DNA of 64,000 nucleotides from contig NC_064619.1 in assembly GCF_023898315.1 (NCBI RefSeq), positions 345,164,650 to 345,228,649 of the forward strand. The letters are read 5' to 3'. The DNA is from Schistocerca nitens (taxonomy: Eukaryota > Arthropoda > Insecta > Orthoptera > Acrididae). The notes below the pieces were generated by a model. The model was not told the DNA's origin and searched no databases. It worked only from the letters and a program-made list of their open reading frames with translations. The translations under genes were made by a program, and so were the position numbers. Below are positions 45,245-56,611 of the stretch, piece by piece (position 1 is the stretch's first letter; each line of letters starts with the position of its first letter).

Positions 45245-45684
45245 AAGTATTAAAGCACAAGACTCCTCCCTCTATTTCGCCTTCTTACCCGACGTCCGTA
45301 AATCATACTTTTGCGGTACCTCTCAGACCTGTAAAATTCGTTTAACGGTAGACACTGTCTTGTGTAGGGTCCCGAGTTGGACCCATCGATGGCCACGTGA
45401 AAGATCCCCAGAGCAAAATGGAGCCGCTGCGCCACCAGCCTGTCTCCGACCCGCAGTACAGGTGTTACGGAGCTGTTTCCCTGGAAGGCAACGGATCCGC
45501 TCCCTGCCATCTGAATGATGAAGAAGGTTTCGGAATTCATCGGACTAAGCAACGCTTAGGGTTAGTCTGCCTTCGGCAGGGCTACAGAGCGGACGCGTAC
45601 GTGTTGACTTCGTGCGGCGCGCGAGCTCACCTTGTTTACTTTCTGACGGCCGTTGCTTAAGTGCCGGCTTACCTTGTACGATCC

Positions 45685-46951
45685 ATGGCGAACCGTTACC
45701 GTAAATCAACACTCCGATTTACTTTCTGCAACGTTATGCCCAACCCAAAGCACTCGAGGTGGAGCGTTTTCTGCGAGAGGAAGTGAAGATCCCGGCGACC
45801 GATATTATCGGCATACATTTGTCCATCGCGAGCAGCACGGTCTATGTGAAAATTATTAACGACGCGGCGTGCGAACGCATACTACGTGTGACCAAACAGG
45901 GGCTCCGCTTCTGTCACGCTGATGGCAATGTGGGGGAGGTAACCGTCGACCACGCAGGCTTAGGTATGCGAACGATACGCATTTTCGAATTGCCATTCAA
46001 ACTTCCTGCTGAGGAAGTCGTCGAGGCACTACGCCCATACGGCACAGTCCGTGGCCACACTGCGGAGAAGTGGACACAGTTTCGGACGTATCCTGTCCTA
46101 AACGGGGTCCGACAGGTCACTATAGATCTCCGAAGCCACGTCCCGTCCTACTTACAGATCGGCGGATGCCGTGCAATAATTATATACGACGGCCAGCCTC
46201 GGATCTGTTCCGGGTGCGGCAAAAAAGGCCACCATAGATCCGAATGCCTACAACGGCGTATTACGCAGCTTCCAGCTGCCGAAGAACCACCCACGTCGCA
46301 ACCTACGGTGCTACCGGTGACCATGCCGCTGCTCTAGCTTCTCCTACCGCTTTGAAACGTCGCCCGGTCACCACAAACGACGCCACCAACGAGCCCGACC
46401 CGACACCGACGGAGAGCGCCTCGGATGACCCGCCGCCTCGGCCGGCCATCGACGCCGCTCCGAAGATGCCGGCGCAACCCGACGCTGACCCTGGCCTCGG
46501 AAACACGATGGAGATCGACTCGCTCATCGTTCCTACAGCGGCCTTTCTGCCAGAACGACGCGACTCCCTTGCGTCGTCGGACACGGAGGGTCGCACAAGG
46601 AAACAACGTTCCCCGAAACGTCGCAAGCGAAGACGTCGCACCGTTTCCGGCCAAGAGGAGACGTTCCAAGTCGAGGAGGACGTAACCGGCGACCAGCACG
46701 AGGCCTCAGAACCCGCTACTGCTGACGAAGTAATGAGCGCGGAGACATCTATCGGTGTGCCTGCGCCCCGTGCTGACGCTGAACTAAATCATGAACGTAA
46801 CACAGGCGACACTACACCACGCACAATTACAACATCTTCTGCAGACAAAATGGACGATACACCAGTTTCCGCTTCCACGGCGTGGCACGAGGACGAGGTC
46901 ACGGAGCAGGAGCCGTTACGGGACCCTGCGCCGTCACGGCCGCACCACTAA
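45685..46951 (+). pseudogene. LINE-X copy 2 ORF1 (CCHC protein), frameshifted
   Basis: It starts MANRYRKSTLRFTFCN at 45685. A frame change near 45735 leads to VERFLREEVKIPATDIIGIH and the RRM-like AGLGMRTIRIFELPFKLPAE. The zinc knuckle CSGCGKKGHHRSEC (CX2CX4HX4C) is near 46210-46250. A second frame change near 46300 continues into a Pro/Asp/Glu-rich tail with KQRSPKRRKRRRR, ending at 46949-46951. It keeps CAG (Gln) where copy 1 has TAG, so that stop is private to copy 1. Confidence 0.85.
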
Positions 46952-47633
46952 TCATACTCTCCCCAGACTCCCCTGCGGGCCAGCGGGATAACGTTCCGCT
47001 GCGACGCCCACACCCTTGCGCGGACGGCGGAATGGACCAGCCTCCAGCAATCCGACACCAGGCCTACCGGATAGCAACCATCAACACCAACAACATCCGT
47101 TCCAGGGTGAAAATCCGCCTTATGCAGGAGATGTTCTGGGCTTCGGATATTGATTTCGCCCTTCTGCAGGAAGTTCACTTGGCTAGTCTGCCGGATATCA
47201 ATGGCTATACCGCCCACGTCTCCGCGAGTGATCCTATGGGCCGCGGGGTGGTCATCTACGTCCGCCACGGGATTTCTGTGACCGATGTCGCCTTCCTTCC
47301 ATCAGCTCGGGGCATGGCACTCACTGCCATGGGGACACGCATCATTAATGTCTACGCTCCCTCAGGCACCGACCTACGGCATGAAAGAGCCTAGTTTTAT
47401 TCCGAGGAAATCGCTCCCCTGTTTTTAGGGCGTTATGACCATTGCCTACTAGGAGGTGATTTTAACTGCGTTCTGCGTCCTAAAGATCAGATTCCCCACT
47501 ATACTACATGCCAGGAGCTACGTATAGTGGTGCGAGACCTCCTGCTTCACGATACCTGGGAAGTTCACCACGGCGACCTTTCTGGCCATACCTTTCTTAC
47601 AAGTCATTCCGCAAGCCGCCTAGACAGGATATA

Positions 47634-49055
47634 CACTCCTGGAAATGGAAAAAAGAACACATTGACACCGGTGTGTCAGACCCACCATACTTCCTCCGGA
47701 CACTGCGAGAGGGCTGTACAAGCAATGATCACACGCACGGCACAGCGGACACACCAGGAACCGCGGTGTTGGCCGTCGAATGGCGCTAGCTGCGCAGCAT
47801 TTGTGCACCGCCGCCGTCAGTGTCAGCCAGTTTGCCGTGGCATACGGAGCTCCATCGCAGTCTTTAACACTGGTAGCATGCCGCGACAGCGTGGACGTGA
47901 ACCGTATGTGCAGTTGACGGACTTTGAGCGAAGGCGTATAGTGGGCATGCGGGAGGCCGGGTGGACGTACCGCCGAATTGCTCAACACGTGGGGCGTGAG
48001 GTCTCCACAGTACATCGATGTTGTCGCCAGTGGTCGGCGGAAGGTGCACGTGCCCGTCGACCTGGGACCGGACCGCAGCGACGCACGGATGCACGCCAAG
48101 ACCGTAGGATCCTACGCAGTGCCGTAGGGGACCGCACCGCCACTTCCCAGCAAATTAGGGACACTGTTGCTCCTGGGGTATCGGCGAGGACCATTCGCAA
48201 CCGTCTCCATGAAGCTGGGCTACGGTCCCGCACACCGTTAGGCCGTCTTCCGCTCACGCCCCAACATCGTGCAGCCCGCCTCCAGTGGTGTCGCGACAGG
48301 CGTGAATGGAGGGACGAATGGAGACGTGTCGTCTTCAGCGATGAGAGTCGCTTCTGCCTTGGTGCCAATGATGGTCGTATGCGTGTTTGGCGCCGTGCAG
48401 GTGAGCGCCACAATCAGGACTGCATACGACCGAGGCACACAGGGCCAACACCCGGCATCATGGTGTGGGGAGCGATCTCCTACACTGGCCGTACACCACT
48501 GGTGATCGTCGAGGGGACACTGAATAGTGCACGGTACATCCAAACCGTCATCGAACCCATCGTTCTACCATTCCTAGACCGGCAAGGGAACTTGCTGTTC
48601 CAACAGGACAATGCACGTCCGCATGTATCCCGTGCCACCCAACGTGCTCTAGAAGGTGTAAGTCAACTACCCTGGCCAGCAAGATCTCCGGATCTGTCCC
48701 CCATTGAGCATGTTTGGGGCTGGATGAAGCGTCGTCTCACGCGGTCTGCACGTCCAGCACGAACGCTGGTCCAACTGAGGCGCCAGGTGGAAATGGCATG
48801 GCAAGCCGTTCCACAGGACTACATCCAGCATCTGTACGATCGTCTCCATGGGAGAATAGCAGCCTGCATTGCTGCGAAAGGTGGATATACACTGTACTAG
48901 TGCCGACATTGTGCATGCTCTGTTGCCTGTGTCTATGTGCCTGTGGTTCTGTCAGTGTGATCATGTGATGTATCTGACCCCAGGAATGTGTCAATAAAGT
49001 TTCCCCTTCCTGGGACAATGAATTCACGGTGTTCTTATTTCAATTTCCAGGAGTG
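47634..49055 (+). mobile_element. 1422-bp Tc1-like element, family 3, copy 2 (intact)
   Basis: Inverted repeats CACTCCTGGAAATGGAAAAA and CACTCCTGGAAATTGAAATA (inward), with TA at 47632-47633 and 49056-49057. It is inserted within the LINE-X endonuclease between RIY and VSQ. By eye it is near-identical to 35856-37277, which implies recent movement. Confidence 0.96.
47878..48900 (+). CDS. Tc1-like transposase, intact 340-residue frame
   Basis: A cut-and-paste DNA transposase acting in the nucleus on its own terminal repeats. I start at MPRQRGREPYVQLTDFERRR because it gives the family length and the same start exists in the other copy; the frame is open further upstream. HTH at about 12-50 (YRRIAQHVGREVSTVHR), then a second HTH-like part to about 115 (SARTIRNRLHEAGL). 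Catalytic residues: Asp155 (VVFSDESRF), Asp244 (FQQDNARPH) and Glu277 (SPIEHVW). Only 32 residues separate the last two, against 34 in standard Tc1. All family blocks (GIMVWGAISY, GTLNSARYI, ARSPDLSP) are present, with no stop or shift. This is the only apparently complete transposase in the window. Confidence 0.93.
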   Translation: MPRQRGREPYVQLTDFERRRIVGMREAGWTYRRIAQHVGREVSTVHRCCRQWSAEGARARRPGTGPQRRTDARQDRRILRSAVGDRTATSQQIRDTVAPGVSARTIRNRLHEAGLRSRTPLGRLPLTPQHRAARLQWCRDRREWRDEWRRVVFSDESRFCLGANDGRMRVWRRAGERHNQDCIRPRHTGPTPGIMVWGAISYTGRTPLVIVEGTLNSARYIQTVIEPIVLPFLDRQGNLLFQQDNARPHVSRATQRALEGVSQLPWPARSPDLSPIEHVWGWMKRRLTRSARPARTLVQLRRQVEMAWQAVPQDYIQHLYDRLHGRIAACIAAKGGYTLY

Positions 49056-49522
49056 TATGTCTCACAAACTCTTAGATCTGCGATACGGGGTGCCGAACGC
49101 TGGCCGCTGGCCATTTCCGACCATTGCGCTTACATCTGTACCGTCCTCCTTCCGCCGCAATCAGTATGGATGGCGCAGCCGTGCGCCATGGAAACTCAAT
49201 ACCTCACACTTGCATGACCTGGCGTGTTGCCAACAAGTCACTGAAACGTGAACAGCCTGTGAACGACGCCTTCCCCGCTACCACTCGACATTGACATGGT
49301 GGTTGGACTGAGCCAAGCCGGCGATCCGGAGGACACTGATGAGATACGGGAAGGACATGGCCGACTGGCATCGCACCACTGTTGACTTCTATTACGCGAT
49401 TCTCCGAGATCTGGATGCTCAACCGCCAACCCCGGACAACCAGTTGGAACAGCAAAGAACTAAGGCGAAGATAATTGCGCTGGCACGCCGGAAACTGCAA
49501 GGGGTCGTGATACGGACGCGGC

Positions 49523-49720
49523 ATCTCGTGGTCGTGCGGTAGCGTTCTCGCTTCCCACGCCCGGGTTCCCGGGTTCTATTCCCGGCGGGGTCAGGGATTT
49601 TCTCTGCCTCGTGATGGCTGGGTGTTGTGTCTGCCCTTAGGTTAGTTAGGTTTAAGTAGTTCTAAGTTCTAGGGGACTGATGACCATAGATGTTAAGTCC
49701 CATAGTGCTCAGAGCCAACA
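49523..49720 (+). mobile_element. SINE with a different tRNA-like head but the common tail
   Basis: Head TCGTGGTCGTGCGGTAGCGT with B-box-like GGGTTCTATTCCCGGCGGGG, then a GGCTGGGTGTTGTGT linker. The same tail as the common SINE follows (TTAGGTTAGTTAGGTTTAAG..GTGCTCAGAGCCA). It is flanked by ACGGACGCGG (49512-49521) repeated at 49721. It sits between the endonuclease and RT of LINE-X copy 2. Confidence 0.93.
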
Positions 49721-51102
49721 ACGGACGCGGCGCCACGATCACGCGGATTTAGAAATTCCATCCATGCATGATATAGTGTCCGACAAACGAAGGCGTCGTC
49801 GGCAGATCATCAGCACTCTGACCACGCCTCATGGAACGCAGGTAACCACTCAGAATGACATCGTCCACGCATTCGTCGAGCACTACCGTCGTACTTATAG
49901 TGATGAAGACGCTGAAACTGCAGCAGACGACTCCATTTTGCATTACGTCACGCGCACCCTCCCCCACACGGAGGCGGATTCTTTGACAGTGCCGGTCACG
50001 CTAGACGAATTCAACCACGCCATCGCCAAGGGTACAGTCAACAGATCGCCCGGCTTTGACGGCTTACCGATTGAGTTTTACCGTACCTTTCGGGACCTCA
50101 TGGCACCACGGTGGACGACTATGTATCAAGAACTGATGACATCTGACCAAGCAATCCTACCCGCCTTTGCTGAGGGCATCATTATACCGGTCCACAAACC
50201 AGCCCGAGGTTCGATGGTCACGAGTTACAGACCGCTCACCCTACTCAATGCCGATTACAAGATTTTCGCGCGCTTACTGGCAATGCGGCTCCGAACTACA
50301 CTCCCCCATATCCTCTCGCCAGAGCAAACGACGCCTGGCGGACAGGTTAACATACAGACTGCCACAGGGGAATGCCGCGACTTAATTGCGATAGCGGCGG
50401 CCTGCAGACTCCGGGCAGCGGTCGTCGCTATAGACTTCGACAGCGCCTTCGATAAAGTGCGTCATCGTCTCCTGTTTTCGGTGGCAGCCCGAATGGACAT
50501 CCCCCCTCCGTTTCTCGACGTCATCCGGCGTCCTTACGACAGTGCCAGTTCACGTGTCCAGTCAATGGACGTTTAGCAGGACCGGTACCTATCTGCCGTT
50601 CGATACGACAGGGGTGCCCCCTCTCTACCCTCCTGTATGCCATTGCTCTTGAGCCCCTTATTGGTGGATTGACGACCAAGGTCTCTGGCCTCACCCTACG
50701 CCAACACACTTTTCGCTGTCGGGCATATGCTGATGACCTCCTCCTCCTCATTCGCTCCGGCTCTGAGATTCGGGAAGTCCTCGAATTGATTACCCGTTAT
50801 GGGGCTGTCGCTGGCAGTGCCATGAATGTCGCCAAATCTTCTGCAATGCACATTGGACGAGGCCTCCAGGAGGGTGGAGTGGCACCCCTGCCGCTTGTGC
50901 GGACTTTCCGGTACCTGGGCATTACCTTTACCCCCACGGTCACACGCACAGCGGCAACGAATTTCCGTCGCCTGTTACACGTCATCCGCAACGACGTCCG
51001 CCAGAACCTCTTGCGCCGCCAGGACACACTTCAACGGGTTGAGTTTATTAATCTTTATGTGGCATCAAAATTGGTTCACATCGCGCAAGTTCTCCCTCTC
51101 AC

Positions 51103-51696
51103 GGACGCCACAATTAATACTAATGATGCGAGCACTCAAACAGACTCTACCACAACTGACAGAGGAACTCAAACTGAGCCTCTTACAGTCAAGTCCCCCT
51201 CCTCCCAAAGCCGGGAGACAAGGCCGACTAAAGATCAACGGCAATGGCATTCTGTAACAGAGACTGTGGCAATCTCAACGAAGGAAAACAGAAATATAAA
51301 AAACCAGTACATGAAAACAAAATAACTAGCTCTAGTGAACTGGCCACAATAGATCCTGTCGTGAGATTGCCACCCATCGACCCAGTCAGAGTCTATCCAA
51401 ACCTCGAATTTACAATGCAACTGGCAAGACTGGAGCAGCCGACTACCCTGACCACTGCCTTAAGACAAGTGGTCCGGGTGGGACATGAATATGGTAGGAG
51501 AGTCACCTTCTCGGTAATGGAGGCTGTAGACAGAATCCAACTCAAGTCAGTGAATCTCCCCACCGACTTCGGAGCCCTGCGGGACCTACTTAAGAAAGTC
51601 TTCGAAAGACGTGGCGAAAAATTCGACTTGGACGAAATGTACCAACAAGCAGTTTTGGCAAATGGACGCATCACATTTGACTATAACAAGACTTAG
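51103..51696 (+). pseudogene. R1-like ORF1, C-terminal remnant
   Basis: Ser/Thr-rich text (NDASTQTDSTTTDRGTQTEP) in one frame, then after a shift near 51250-51330 VRVYPNLEFTMQLARLEQPT and NLPTDFGALRDLLKKVFERR to the stop at 51694-51696. No CCHC knuckles are present. The N-terminal portion is absent because of 5' truncation. Assignment rests mainly on position before the endonuclease ORF. Confidence 0.6.
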
Positions 51697-51747
51697 CCTA
51701 ACGACAGAATTCATACATATTACCCATAAAAAGAAAAAAAAAACTAA

Positions 51748-54556
51748 ATGACGAAAATCACCATTGGCCAACTTAACGCCCACAACAGCAGACTTGTGGT
51801 GCAGGAGCTACGTAAGGAAGTGGAGGAGAGGAGACTGGATCTGGTCTGTCTGCAGGAGCCGTACTCCCTAAATGGGAAATTAGCTTTCACAGCTGCGACC
51901 TGGCAAGTTATAAGCAGAGGAGAAGACCCAAGATCGGCAATAATTATAACCAACAAACTCTTAAGAGCCATAGTTCTAACACAGTTCACAACCAGCCACT
52001 GCAACGTCGTGGAGCTGCAGTCTCCATCTGGAACCATTATCTTCATCAACATGTACTTTCAGTATGGTGATGACATTGAGAGACACTTGGCACACCTTAC
52101 CACAGTCATCACGGCGTTGCGGGGGCGGAAAGTAATTATAACTGCAGACATAAACGCTAAATCCCCCCTATGGTACAGCGGCACCAGGGACCCAAATGGA
52201 GAGAGGACAGAAGAGGCCATCATGGCCTTGCAGCTGGTGGTGGCAAACAAGCCTGGCAACCCTCCGACCTACGTGGCGGGAGGTGGCCAAGGCACAAACA
52301 TTGTTGTGACCTTGGCTACGCCTAATGCTGCGCACCTAATCCAGCAGTGGAAAGTTGTAGAGAACGCCACCACCAGTGACCATAATCTCATCACTTTCAG
52401 TATGGGAGACAAGGAGAGCCGCTGGGCCATGGGGTGGGAGGTGCAATATAATTACAAAAGAGCCGATTGGGAAAGACTTGCTAGGGAGTGCAACATTCCT
52501 GCACTACCAGAAGGTGACGGACACCTGGACATTGACGTTGACGACAGAGCCGAGGAACTGATGACAGTAATAACTCGAGCGGTGAAGGCTGCCGTACCTA
52601 CTAGGAGGAAGGCCATGGCGGCCTCTCCGTCACCATGGTCAGCTGAACTAGAGGAGGTGCGGCGGTCTGTTAGAAGGCTCAGGAGGCACTACCAGCGCAG
52701 TATCGTCTGGCTAGAAAGACAACGATGGCTGCAGCTATACCGGGAAGCTAAAGACAATTTTCACAAACATTTACGTGAAGTAAGATCCAAAAGTTGGGAA
52801 CACTTTGTTCTAAACCAACTTGGTTTAGACCCTTGGGGAGTTCCCTATAAGCTTGTCCGGGAGAAAATCTGCTCTCCGATGGAGCTCTCAACCGTCAGGC
52901 GTGGGATGGGATGACGGAGTCTTGGCAGGAAACTGCTGAGGTCCTTCTCCAGTCCCTGCTGCCTGACGACACAGCGGATGGAGAGACAAACGAACAACGG
53001 CAGCTGCGAGAGGACTACAACAACAATGTATATGGAAATGTTACGGCAGTCTACCCATTCTCTGAAGAGGAGGTAGCTGCAAATATAAAATCCCTGAAGA
53101 GAGGGAAAGCTCCCGGGCCAGACGGCATTGTGGCGGAGGTGGTGCAATTCCTGCCCCCCCCCCCCCCCCAGATAGTCGCCCTTCTAACTCACCTATACAA
53201 TGAATGTCTCAGGCAGCAAAAGTTCCCTCGAATTTGGAAGAGGGCAACTGTAGTAATCATTAAGAAAGGAGCTGACAAAGACCCAGCAGAAACAAAATCC
53301 TACCGACCAATCTGCCTGCTTGATCTGCTTGGGAAGGTTCTGGAGAGACTGCTGGCTGACAGACCGGCTGCGCACCGAGTGCTGTGCGGGATGAGCAGCA
53401 GGCAGTTCGGCTTTAGGCCTGGGCGATCGGCATCTAATGCAATCGCCCTGGCGGTCGAGGTCTGTGGCTCTACCCCGTACAAGTACGTTGTCGGCATCAT
53501 GGTGGACATAAGTGGCGCCTTCGACAACCTGTGGTGGCCTTGGCTCTTCTCCTGTTTACGGGAGAAGGAGTGTCCAGGGCCGCTATATGTGTGTCTGAGG
53601 AGCTATTGCGAGGCACCAGCTAAGTCCACATACCTCCTTCTAAAGGGACAACTAGTTCGTAATCCAACTGTCAGGATAGAGGGCTCACCAGTTCTCAGGC
53701 GACGTGAGACTCGCTATCTCGGCATCATCATTGATGAAAGGTGGTCATTTGGCAGGCACATTGAAACCGTAACTCAAAGAGCTTTACAAGTACTCAACAA
53801 CCTCATCTCCATTGGACACAAACGCTTCCATCTCCCACCACATCTCATCAAACTTTAGCACAATAGCATACTCACCTCCATAGTGGGTTACGGCTCGGGA
53901 ATCTGGGCACACAGGCTCGCGAGGGTGGTGCCTGCCATGACAGTGAGAAGAGTGCAGAGAAACATGATTATGAGATCAGTGGGGGCATACAGGACTACAC
54001 CGGGAGGAGCCCTGTTAGTCATAATGGGGCTCTGCCCGTTAGATATCAAAATTCGGGAGCAGGCCGCTTGGTACTGGACAAAAAAGGGGAATTTGGAGAA
54101 AATAGAGGAAATTCTAGGAAGCAGGTTGAGAGCAAAGTCGAGATTAGGCTAAGAGGGTATCAGCTATGGCAACATTCATGGGAAGGCGAAGAAACAGGGC
54201 GCAGAACTTTTGACTTCTTACCAGATGTCAGGAAAAGAATGGGAATGTCATATTTTGAACCAACCCGGGGACTAATTCACTTTCTCACTGGACATGGACC
54301 CTATTCGACATACTTATGTCGATTCGGGGAAAGGGCGACACCCGCGTGTGACTGTGGTGTTCCGGAGGGTACTCCTGACCATGTAGTCTACGAGTGCCCC
54401 CTTTTAAAAGATGTGGCCTCAGTGTTACGTGACCAACTACCGCACAATGACACGTATAGACTGCTTAAACAACATGACACCTTTCAGACTATTAACAAAC
54501 TAGCCAACGCGGTATCACAGAAGGTCTTAAAGGACTACCTGAGAGAACTAAATTAG
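51748..54556 (+). pseudogene. R1-like ORF2: endonuclease + RT with the catalytic core deleted
   Basis: 51748-52914 is an intact-looking endonuclease: GQLNAHNSRLVVQELRKEVE, VCLQEPYS, IITADINAKSPLWYS, TSDHNLITF. A one-base shift at about 52911 (ATGA overlap) enters the RT: GKAPGPDGIVAEVVQF, a poly-C tract (53155-53169) read as Pro, YRPICLLDLLGKVLERLL, RQFGFRPGRSASNAI and VDISGAFDNLWWPWL. The text then jumps, in frame near 53615, from LRSYCEAPA to KSTYLLLKGQLVRNPTV, so the QGS and YADD blocks are missing. A TAG at 53856 and a shift near 54100 follow. The C-terminal finger CDCGVPEGTPDHVVYEC is at about 54345-54395. Confidence 0.88.
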
Positions 54557-56221
54557 TACCTATTAGAGACCTACTCGAATACCGATGAAGCCTAGTACCC
54601 TATTCCCAAACCGCCTGGGCGCGGAAAGGCAGACTTCTTCAGTCTAGAATCCGCCGCGCCTCGGGATCGGGGGGAGTGGGGTGCAATTTCACCGATCTAG
54701 ACAACGCACCGGATTTGACCTTAGGATAAGTTTAGTTGTAGGACCTAGTTTTTAGATACTACTCTTAGGAACCTGCAGCGACTAACATCTTGGCCTGCCG
54801 AGTGTCAGGGGCACGCTCATTGGGTTTATCTCAATGAGCAAGGCCCTATAGTAGGTTTATATTTTCAGCTGACACATTTGTAACGCTGCAGGCTTTAGTG
54901 ACTAGTCTATAGTTAGTTAGGTTACCAATTAGTACTTTAACACAGATTTGCCCATTGTATTTTCCATATAGTTTGCCACTAACTAGTTACTAAATCATAC
55001 TTAGAATAGCTGCAACCTGTATAAAAATGTATCAGTATTTTCGGCCCACTAATCACATAAGGCAGTGGGCTAAGATTGTATAATAATAAGCTTTTGAAAA
55101 AAGTTCTCCCTCTGCCAACTGCAATTGGGCGCAACCTTCAGGCGGCTTTTGGCTATTATCTCACGACTGGTTCAATGTTTAAAGTCCGTTATGAGACACT
55201 TACCCTGCCCTCACGGTATGGTGGCGTCGGGCTCGTCAATGTCCGTATGCGAGCTGCAGCCTTGTACATGAGTACCATGAGAAAACAGTGGATGGGCCAG
55301 AGTACATCTCTAACACGCAGCTTGCTTGAGGTCCTCCTACCTGCTTCCACCTCACCGCCGGTGTCTGTCGGCCATATCGTGCCTTATTTGTCCCATATTT
55401 CGACCTTTTACGTCGACTACAGTTACATACATACCAGTCTCCCAGATACACGCCCACCTAGGACTAAGGATTTTTACAGCCTGTTGCTGCGCTGTGATCC
55501 CCGGAATGTGATGGAGACCAAACATCCCTCCATCCAGTGGCCCATAGTGTGGACTACCGTCCACCAGCCCTTCCTCCCTACGAATGTCCGAGAACTGTGG
55601 TATCACATAATCAACAGGAAATTTGCCACGAAGCAGCGCCTGCACAACATTGGCTTGTCAGAATCCCCTCTTTGTCTCCTTTGCCAGCAACTGGACACTG
55701 ATGAACACCGTCAGACATGCGCCTCATCGCAAGATGTATGGCGCTTCGTGCAGCAAATCATTGCCTGCTCTCTCCGGGTGCCACCAGACACAATCGAACC
55801 TCGAATGTTTCTATATCCGGAGGACCGACATTTTCCCGCCGCCAAATTTCATGCTATTACGTGGGTCAAAGGATGGGCGGTCGCTTATCTCTTCCATGAG
55901 GGACCTAAATCCCGCCTCGACTTTTGGACCTAACACGCCACGTTACCGAACATTATTTGCTAACTATCTTCGAGCAGTCTTTGTTAGACCTCCACTGAGT
56001 TGGGGGGTGCCTGGCTCAGAGGGCACCCACCCCTCCTCCCACAGCGGTGTCTGAGTTTCAACCGCCTACGATCTATTCTACTTCTGACCTCCGCGGATGG
56101 GAGAGCGCGTCGCAGATTGCGCGGATTTTATTTCTTTTTGCTTTTCCTTTTTCCTTTCTTTTTCTTTAACCAGAATTTATATTTCTTTTCTTTTTCGCCG
56201 ATGTGTTTTTTTTTAAAAAAA

Positions 56222-56340
56222 GGAGCGCCGTGGTCCCGTGGTTAGCGTGAGCAGCTGCGGAGTGAAAAAAAAAGAGGGGTAGCGTCTTTGATTCATAATC
56301 AAAATGTCTTCGGTCCCGGGTTCGATGCCCGCCACTGCCT
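56222..56340 (+). promoter_or_regulatory. tRNA-like head, possible internal pol III promoter
   Basis: GCCGTGGTCCCGTGGTTAGC contains an A-box-like TGGTTAGCGTGAG. GGTCCCGGGTTCGATGCCCG contains a B box differing by one base from the consensus GGTTCGANTCC. The spacing of about 80 bases, with an A-rich insert, is long for a tRNA gene, so I do not call it a functional tRNA. Confidence 0.5.
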
Positions 56341-56611
56341 AAATTTTGATAAATAATCAGCATTGGCGACCGAAAACTTCCGGCATAAGAAGTCAGCCTC
56401 ATTCTGCCAACGGCCTTGTCAAAGAGGGCGGAGGAGCGGATAGAGGTTCAGGGCACTCACTCTCTTGTCCTAGGGGTGGTAAATTGCCCCTAAAGGCGGA
56501 AGAATCAGCAATGATCAACGACATGGGGATGCAGAAGGCAATGGAAACCACTGCATTAAAGACACGTAACGTGTATCCACAGGACATGTGGCCTGTAATT
56601 GAAGAAGTGTC

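Larger units (their letters stand above)
51100..55100 (+). mobile_element. R1-like LINE inserted in LINE-X copy 2
   Basis: It is flanked by a perfect 13-bp duplication AAGTTCTCCCTCT (51087-51099, 55101-55113). The content is the end of an ORF1, an ORF2 with endonuclease and a damaged RT, and a ~540-bp 3' UTR. At 4.0 kb it is shorter than typical R1-clade elements, consistent with 5' truncation within ORF1 plus an RT deletion. The insertion point is not the canonical 28S rDNA site. Confidence 0.9.
47041..56054 (+). pseudogene. LINE-X copy 2 ORF2, in five pieces
   Basis: The endonuclease begins YRIATINTNNIRSRVKIRLM and has LLQEVH and LGGDFNCVL. A TAG lies at 47392-47394. After the Tc1 insert the frame resumes VSQTLRSAIRGAERWPLAIS with an intact SDH. 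The RT part is 49680-50576 (SPGFDGLPIEFYRTF, YRPLTLLNADYKIFARLL, IDFDSAFDKVRH). After a shift near 50570 comes CRAYADDLLLLI (about 50720), up to the R1-like insertion at VLPL. It resumes at 55101 with LPTAIGRNLQAAFGYYLTTG, a Cys-rich CLLCQQLDTDEHRQTC, and ends after a frame change near 55925 at GVPGSEGTHPSSHSGV. This copy lacks the antisense patch of copy 1. Confidence 0.85.
45245..56215 (+). mobile_element. LINE-X copy 2, expanded by three nested insertions
   Basis: Same two-ORF LINE as at 10205-15525, now on the plus strand. It is interrupted by a Tc1-like element (47634-49055), a SINE (49523-49720) and an R1-like LINE (51100-55100). Removing them leaves roughly 5.3 kb. The 5' boundary is uncertain (45245-45680 looks like GC-rich 5' UTR). 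The 3' UTR is pyrimidine-rich and ends near 56215. Confidence 0.85.

Noticed and set aside
51100..55100. The R1-like LINE as an rDNA-specific R1 insertion
   Set aside because: It lies inside another LINE, flanked by a 13-bp copy of that LINE, with no 28S sequence.
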